From an archaeon (GTDB taxonomy: Archaea > Thermoproteota > Nitrososphaeria > Nitrososphaerales > Gagatemarchaeaceae): a stretch of 64,000 bases of DNA. Below the pieces are notes generated by a model, which did no database searches, had not been told where the DNA came from, and saw nothing but the letters and a program-made list of their open reading frames with translations. Shown in pieces: positions 60,352-64,000 of the stretch (position 1 is the stretch's first letter; each line of letters starts with the position of its first letter). The stretch is taken from contig JAJYYP010000002.1 in NCBI GenBank assembly GCA_021800855.1, forward strand, positions 34,139-98,138, given 5' to 3'. Both the position numbers and the translations under genes were made by a program.

Positions 60352-60480
60352 ATGTCCCTCGGGCCGACCTCCAAGTGCTTCTTCTGCGGCGCTTCCTACT
60401 ACACTGAGAAGCTGGCTTCGCACGAGTTCATCTGCTCGATGAGGCCCAGGAGGCTGAAGTTAGACGAGCGGTGGAGATAG
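60352..60480 (+). CDS. 42-residue zinc-finger protein
   Basis: A short frame from ATG 60352 encodes SKCFFCGASYYTEKLASHEF followed by ICSMRPRRL, a C-x2-C ... H-x3-C arrangement able to bind one zinc ion. The TATA-like CTTTAATCG (about 60324-60332) sits 22-27 bases before the ATG, consistent with a leaderless message. Its stop lies inside the next small frame (60471). Such mini zinc-finger proteins are common in archaeal viruses and plasmids as DNA-binding factors. Confidence 0.6.
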   Translation: MSLGPTSKCFFCGASYYTEKLASHEFICSMRPRRLKLDERWR

Positions 60481-60641
60481 CGGTCGAGTCTCATCCTGCG
60501 GCGTCGAAGGACCCCGCCCTGCTCGTGAGGCTGGTGTGGCAGCTCAGGGACGCATACCGGACCGAGCAGCCGTTCGCTCGCCTGACGGACCCGCGGCTGA
60601 TCCTCAGGGCGTCTCTCCACCCCGGAAGGAAGCAGCGCTGA
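60471..60641 (+). CDS. 56-residue protein overlapping the zinc-finger gene
   Basis: GTG 60471 starts a frame overlapping the zinc-finger stop by ten bases; it encodes EIAVESHPAASKDPALLVRL, VWQLRDAYRTEQPFARLTDP and RLILRASLHPGRKQR, a basic helical peptide. The coupling and composition suggest a real gene, but no relative is recognised. It is followed 40 bases later by the TFB-like gene. Confidence 0.4.
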   Translation: MEIAVESHPAASKDPALLVRLVWQLRDAYRTEQPFARLTDPRLILRASLHPGRKQR

Positions 60642-60651
60642 CGCGTCCACC

Positions 60652-60664
60652 CCGTTATTATCAC
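60652..60664 (+). promoter_or_regulatory. TATA-like box for the TFB-like gene
   Basis: CGTTATTATCACG is centred about 25 bases before ATG 60682, the right place for a leaderless promoter. Confidence 0.45.
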
Positions 60665-60681
60665 GCGCCCACCACTTCCTC

Positions 60682-61282
60682 ATGCGACCTGTGCCGACCG
60701 AACCGCCCGGAGAGATCCGCAGCATCGCGGGGGCGCTCGGAGTGGACAACCCGGGGCTCGAGTGGGCCGCTGTCCAGCTCTACTTCAAGGCGAAAGAGCA
60801 CCCAGGACGCCCATTTGATGTGCTCAGGGCCGCGGCTGTCTACGCCTCATGCCGACTGCTAAGGGTCCCGAAGACGCTCAAGGACGTGTCGGCTGCGACG
60901 GGGGTCAGGGCCTGCGACATCGCCAGAGAATACAGGAGGATGCTCCTCGACGAGGACCTCAGGGTCCGCCCACCAGACCCCATCGCCTTCGTCCCCGACA
61001 TAGCACGCAAAGCGGATTTGGAGCCGACGGTCGAGCGCCGCGCCGTCGAGATCCTTTCGAAGCTGAAAGAAGCCAGGGCATTCGCCGGCAGAGCTCCAAC
61101 AGTCTTCGCGGCGGCCTCGCTACGTGGCATACTCGGAGCTGCACCCCATACGAGAGGAGGGCCAGCAGACCCAGAAGGGCATAGGAGATGCCGCGGGCGT
61201 GACGGAGGTGTCGGTCAGGAACCTGTCTCGTGCGATCCGTTCTAGCTTGGCTTGGGCTGCCGAACGCGTTAATACTTCATGA
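60682..61282 (+). pseudogene. TFB-like transcription factor without zinc ribbon, frameshifted in the second cyclin repeat
   Basis: TFB recruits RNA polymerase to TATA-TBP promoters. The frame encodes the first cyclin repeat (EIRSIAGALGVDNPGLEWAA, RAAAVYASCRLLRVPKTLKD, VSAATGVRACDIAREYRRML) and most of the second (VERRAVEILSKLKEARAFAG, TVFAAASL). Near 61118-61122 the frame shifts; the next frame continues YVAYSELHPIREEGQQTQKG and IGDAAGVTEVSVRNLSRAIR to a stop at 61282, exactly the TFB ending. The N-terminal zinc ribbon and B-reader are absent, and ATG 60682 is directly behind a TATA box. It is a damaged or deliberately short TFB. Confidence 0.78.
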
Positions 61283-61300
61283 GAAGTTCGGGCGGCGCGA

Positions 61301-61462
61301 ATGTCCGAGGAAGACGAAGAGCTGGAAGACGACGAGCCAGAAAAGAAAGGCTGGGTGGACGAAGAGCCAGAAGAAGACCGAGAGGGCAAAGGGAACGTTC
61401 CGACGCTGACTCTTACGAAGACGGCAACCGTGGCATCCGGTGCCTTGAGCGAACCTGTATAA
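61301..61462 (+). CDS. 53-residue acidic protein of the element
   Basis: ATG 61301 opens a frame MSEEDEELEDDEPEKKGW followed by VDEEPEEDREGKGNVPTLTL. The first half is strongly acidic and the second half is Thr/Val-rich. GTTAATACTTC (61268-61278), the end of the TFB-like gene, makes a TATA-like box 23-33 bases upstream. It begins like the chromosomal acidic peptide at 52016 (MSEEDQEL). Acidic small proteins are known as DNA mimics; function here is unknown. Confidence 0.5.
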   Translation: MSEEDEELEDDEPEKKGWVDEEPEEDREGKGNVPTLTLTKTATVASGALSEPV

Positions 61463-61486
61463 ACTCCAGGAACCTGAGGTCGGCCG

Positions 61487-62116
61487 ATGAAAAGACCCGC
61501 GTTCGCTAAGACTGCCGCTCCCATCATCATATCTCTCTTCCTTCTGACACCTGCCTTGCTTGTCTCCGCTCCTGCATATGCCACGAACTCTTCGCCCAAG
61601 CTTGTCGTCAACGTGACCGCCAAAGTGACCGGCGACGCAGACAGCGGAGGTTGCAGCTACTGGGCTGTGGACCATTACAACAAGCAAATCCAGATTTGGC
61701 AGCTATCAGACGGGAACTTCCTCGTCAAGGAGTCGTACAAAGGCTTCTGGCAGACCACAACGGGCGCTGTGAGTCCGGGGGCTGACTGCACCAAAGACCT
61801 GCCTGTCGAAGGAATGACTGCGTCGGGAACTTTCAGCGGAACCCTGTCGTTTGTTGCGACGGGCACCTTCTCCCCCACCGAGCAGACGAACGGATTCATA
61901 GGGTCGTTCGACTTCGGGACCACCGCTTCTGACCTGCTGGGGACCTATTCAACTCAGACGGTTAATCCTACATACACGGACATGCTGACATTCTACTTCC
62001 CCTCTGGCTTCAGCTACGTACCAAACACGCCGTCGCCTTTCACCTTCACCTATCACTACCAAGGCCAGACCTGGGTTGACGCTTCCTCTGGGCTCACTGG
62101 GAACATAGTCACCTAG
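61487..62116 (+). CDS. Secreted protein with signal peptide
   Basis: The 209-residue protein has a clear signal peptide (MKRPAFAKTAAPIIISLFLL, cleavage likely after SAPAYA near residue 32). The mature part is rich in Thr, Ser, Gly and aromatic residues, with beta-strand pattern and two cysteines (GCSYWA and DCTKDL) that could form a disulfide; N-glycosylation sequons occur (NSS, NVT). TGTATAAAC (61456-61464) lies about 27 bases before the ATG, so it is leaderless. A hairpin with T-run follows. Likely an extracellular or surface protein of the element. Confidence 0.75.
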   Translation: MKRPAFAKTAAPIIISLFLLTPALLVSAPAYATNSSPKLVVNVTAKVTGDADSGGCSYWAVDHYNKQIQIWQLSDGNFLVKESYKGFWQTTTGAVSPGADCTKDLPVEGMTASGTFSGTLSFVATGTFSPTEQTNGFIGSFDFGTTASDLLGTYSTQTVNPTYTDMLTFYFPSGFSYVPNTPSPFTFTYHYQGQTWVDASSGLTGNIVT

Positions 62117-62124
62117 CACTGATT

Positions 62125-62155
62125 GGAGGGCGCTTGGGCCCTCCTTTCCTTTTTT
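62125..62155 (+). terminator. Hairpin plus T-run
   Basis: GGAGGGC and GCCCTCC (62125-62131 and 62138-62144) form a 7-bp stem with a six-base loop, followed by TTTCCTTTTTT. It sits nine bases after the secreted-protein stop and should end that transcript; archaea mainly need the T-run. Confidence 0.6.
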
Positions 62156-62201
62156 GACGCAATCCCACTTCTGAGCACGTCTTTCGTGACAGTTTAGCGA
62201 C

Positions 62202-63344
62202 TTGATGGCCGCTCCTTTTAGGACTGTTCCGCGTATCCTCGTGTTGAACAGATTCTTCGTGCTTCTGGTGCTGCTTGTTATCGCTATCCCAACTTTTGCG
62301 GTGGCTCTTTCCCGTTCCGGTGGGGTGGACCCCTGCGACTTCCAAGGCGACTGCGTCTCGAGCTCGATCGTCTACTTCCGTTCCAATCCTGACCACACGC
62401 TGTATTTAGGAGACGCCTTCAGCGTCCCCGTTTCTATAACAGCAGGTTCCAACACATCGAGCTACTCTGTATCGTGGTCTTATGACCAGTCGATTTTCGA
62501 GAAGTCCGGGGACACCTTCACCGTCGTAGGAAACGAGACGGGAGTCTTCACGATTTCGGCCGCCGTAGCTTTCTCGGAAGCTGGGAATGCCACGGAATCC
62601 AACTCAACGCTGACGACCAGCCAGAGCGTCACCGTAATCCCTCTTGAGATGACTCTCAAGACAAGGGTGGTCAACATGACAGATCCGGACGGGAATGTCT
62701 TTCGCAACTCTGACGGGACGTTCTATCGCAATGACTCGTTCTGCGAATCTTGGAGCGCCACCTTCCAGTTTGCTGGCCAGAGGACAGACATCAAGATCAA
62801 CGTCACTTCCGTCGCGCCTTCGCTCCGGGTCCTCAACTACTCTGCAGACCCCCTCGGCCGTACAGGCAGGTTCTGCTATGTAGTGGAAACGGATGCCCCC
62901 TACGAACCATACAACACGACTCTGGTGGCGCGGGCGCTCAACTCGGAGGGGGTCTCCCTCGGGCGGAAGAGCAGCTCGCAGCCCTTCGCCGTCGTCCACT
63001 ACGACCCGCAGTTCACGGCTTACGCCTATATGGAGTACGGGAACAGCACCGCCCCGACCAGCCTCGAGAGGCCCTGAGTCCTATCCGTGAGGCACGACGG
63101 GAACGACCCCGGCTACTCCTACGCGGGGGACAACAACACCCGCCCGTTCAACGGGAGCCTCACCTTCCAGGAGAGGGCCTACTTCGACAACTTCACCTTC
63201 ACCTCGCTGAGCTACCAGCCGTCCAACGTCACCGGGGCGTTCATGTACCACGTGGTCAACAGCACGGGGTCGCTCAGATACCGGTGGCTCAACGGGAACA
63301 GCTCTGCCCTGCTCGAAGGGAACAGGAGGATCGAGAAGTACGTC
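62202..63344 (+). pseudogene. Secreted surface glycoprotein, interrupted by a stop and cut at its 3' end
   Basis: ATG 62202 starts a protein with a signal sequence or anchor (LNRFFVLLVLLVIAIPTFAV), then repeated beta-rich, Asn-X-Ser/Thr-rich sequence (many sequons such as NTS, NAT, NST, NDS), as in archaeal S-layer-like proteins. A TGA at 63075-63077 ends it after 291 residues. The same frame then continues without interruption, still sequon-rich (NGSLTFQE, FTFTSLSYQPSNVTGAFMYH), until about 63344, where it runs into the antisense integrase fragment. So the gene is broken twice: by a nonsense codon and by a recombination junction. Confidence 0.65.
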
Positions 63345-63593
63345 TTCGATGTCGGTCCTCTTCGCCCGCCTCCAGGGCACGCGCATCAGCGTCGACGCGG
63401 TGTGGAGCTGGTTGAGGTACTTCGCCTGCCTTCCGAGCGAGACGTCCTGGGCCTTGATGTGCTTGTGGAACGCCAGGATCAGCTTTCTGTCGGCCTCACG
63501 CAGGCGGGGGTCCGTGCCGAGCCTCGCGAGCGCGTTCTTCACTTCGTACTCGTAGTCGTGTATGTCGTCGCCTTGCATGCGGTAGGTGCCCAT
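63345..63593 (-). pseudogene. N-terminal fragment of a tyrosine integrase
   Basis: From ATG 63593 the minus strand encodes GTYRMQGDDIHDYEYEVKNA, LARLGTDPRLREADRKLILA, FHKHIKAQDVSLGRQAKYLN and QLHTASTLMRVPWRRAKRTD, ending IEDVL. This is the SAM-like core-binding domain of archaeal integrases (helices that grip att DNA). No catalytic domain follows: the frame leads into the surface-protein gene sequence. It lies 58 bases from the right attachment repeat with its start facing it, as in elements whose intact integrase is next to att. Confidence 0.72.
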
Positions 63594-63651
63594 TCGAGCA
63601 CTTAACAGCGGCCAGCCCTGCAGGCGGGGATTTGCCATCGCGGCGGGGTAT

Positions 63652-63665
63652 TCTCGCCCGGGGCA
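63652..63665. repeat. Right attachment-site copy of the tRNA-Glu 3' end
   Basis: TCTCGCCCGGGGCA, identical to 56228-56241 at the tRNA-Glu end, same orientation. No tRNA 5' portion precedes it here, so it marks a duplicated att core. Confidence 0.8.
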
Positions 63666-64000
63666 GCCTACGATATGGTCGTGTGCCTCTTTCCTTACCG
63701 AATCTGATAACACCCATCGGGGCATAAAAACGCAAGAGTATTGCTGGTCGAACTCCGCGGGTCGGACACCCCAGTCCGTTTGATGCGGGTCGGACTTGAG
63801 ATGGCACGTGCCAGTCAAACCTTGGCACAATGATGCTCCTTTCGAAGGCCTGATCCTTCGGCGAGAGTTATTCCAGGCCGATGCGCAACAGACCCTAAGC
63901 GCGGCTGGTTCGGGCGACGCGAGTCTGGGGAGGACTGGGCTTCGTTTGCTCATCATAGACCAACGCCAAAGCACTCTCGAGGGAAGCGCAACCAGGCCCT
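63666..64000. other. Non-coding flank, nothing recognised
   Basis: I see no convincing gene. An 11-base word GCGGGTCGGAC occurs twice (63757-63767 and 63785-63795). A/T-rich stretches (CATAAAAACG near 63724) could be a promoter for a gene beyond the window. Confidence 0.5.

Larger units (their letters stand above)
56228..63665. mobile_element. Decayed integrated element at tRNA-Glu (about 7.4 kb)
   Basis: TCTCGCCCGGGGCA occurs at the 3' end of tRNA-Glu and again at 63652-63665, the pattern left by integrase-mediated insertion at a tRNA. Between the copies, gene content switches from housekeeping to mobile/defence type: an Argonaute tail, integrase fragments, ParB-like and TFB-like genes, zinc-finger regulators, surface proteins. 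Several genes are frameshifted or cut, so the element looks inactive. No replication gene or complete integrase is seen. Confidence 0.75.

Noticed and set aside
63757..63795. Two copies of GCGGGTCGGAC 17 bases apart
   Set aside because: Only two short copies; not enough for a CRISPR, iteron or att claim.
63081..63974. Full 297-codon minus-strand frame around the integrase fragment
   Set aside because: Only the middle (63345-63593) is integrase-like; the first part crosses the att repeat and the last part is antisense to the surface glycoprotein.
1..64000. CRISPR arrays, Cas genes, rRNA genes or a replication origin
   Set aside because: Looked for regularly spaced repeats and typical motifs; none seen. 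The only defence-type signals are the Argonaute relic and the RelE module.

Overview
The window reads as a chromosome segment of a GC-rich archaeon, most like a member of the Nitrososphaeria/Thaumarchaeota or a relative. The archaeal evidence comes from the sequence: a single-domain histone (55863-56090), ribosomal protein eS17 (54682-54894), a Cgi121-type KEOPS subunit, a short archaeal triosephosphate isomerase, a TrpB2-type tryptophan synthase beta chain, a TFB-like factor, archaeal-style tRNAs, and many genes whose start codon lies about 25-30 bases after a TATA-like box (leaderless transcripts). The exact lineage is inference. No ammonia-oxidation genes are present. The peptide importer, glutamate dehydrogenase, TldD/TldE and M1 aminopeptidase suggest peptide or amino-acid use, and the cytochrome b/Rieske/cupredoxin cluster suggests respiration.

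Layout. 1-16.2 kb is ordinary chromosome: MarC end, acylphosphatase, isocitrate dehydrogenase-like enzyme, PfkB kinase with an ACT-domain regulator, TrpB2, TldE-TldD, HAD phosphatases, an RNase J-like nuclease, a HEAT-repeat M1 aminopeptidase and a PurD-like ATP-grasp enzyme, with a 104-bp MITE-like element at 11.4 kb. 16.3-26.8 kb holds an aminotransferase, a five-gene oligopeptide ABC importer behind a palindromic operator, and a bc-type respiratory operon (cupredoxin, Rieske, cytochrome b, small membrane protein). 27.06-29.63 kb is a small island between an imperfect copy of the tRNA-Arg 3' end and the tRNA itself; it carries an RHH/RelE toxin-antitoxin pair and orphan genes. 29.7-48 kb carries an MFS transporter, a heterodimeric ABC exporter, ArgRS, a serine-phosphatase-like HAD protein, two class V aminotransferases, an amino-acid permease, two cation/proton antiporters and a PadR-controlled ABC-2 exporter. 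48-56.1 kb combines sugar-phosphate metabolism (aldolase, FBPase, TIM), GDH, and an information-processing group: Sua5 and Cgi121 (both t6A tRNA modification), a THUMP protein apparently starting at CTG, a ubiquitin-like protein ending in GG, a SerK-like ParB-fold protein, eS17, TatD and histone.

From tRNA-Glu (56167-56241) to 63665 there is a decayed integrated element. Its ends are a perfect 14-bp repeat of the tRNA-Glu 3' end (56228-56241 and 63652-63665). Inside are the C-terminal end of an Argonaute PIWI domain, two separate integrase fragments (C-terminal part at the left, N-terminal part at the right), a frameshifted ParB-like/zinc-ribbon gene, zinc-finger and winged-helix regulators, a frameshifted TFB lacking its zinc ribbon, small acidic and zinc-finger proteins, and secreted surface proteins. 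The Argonaute relic in a tRNA-targeted archaeal element with its own TFB-like factor is the most unusual part of the window.
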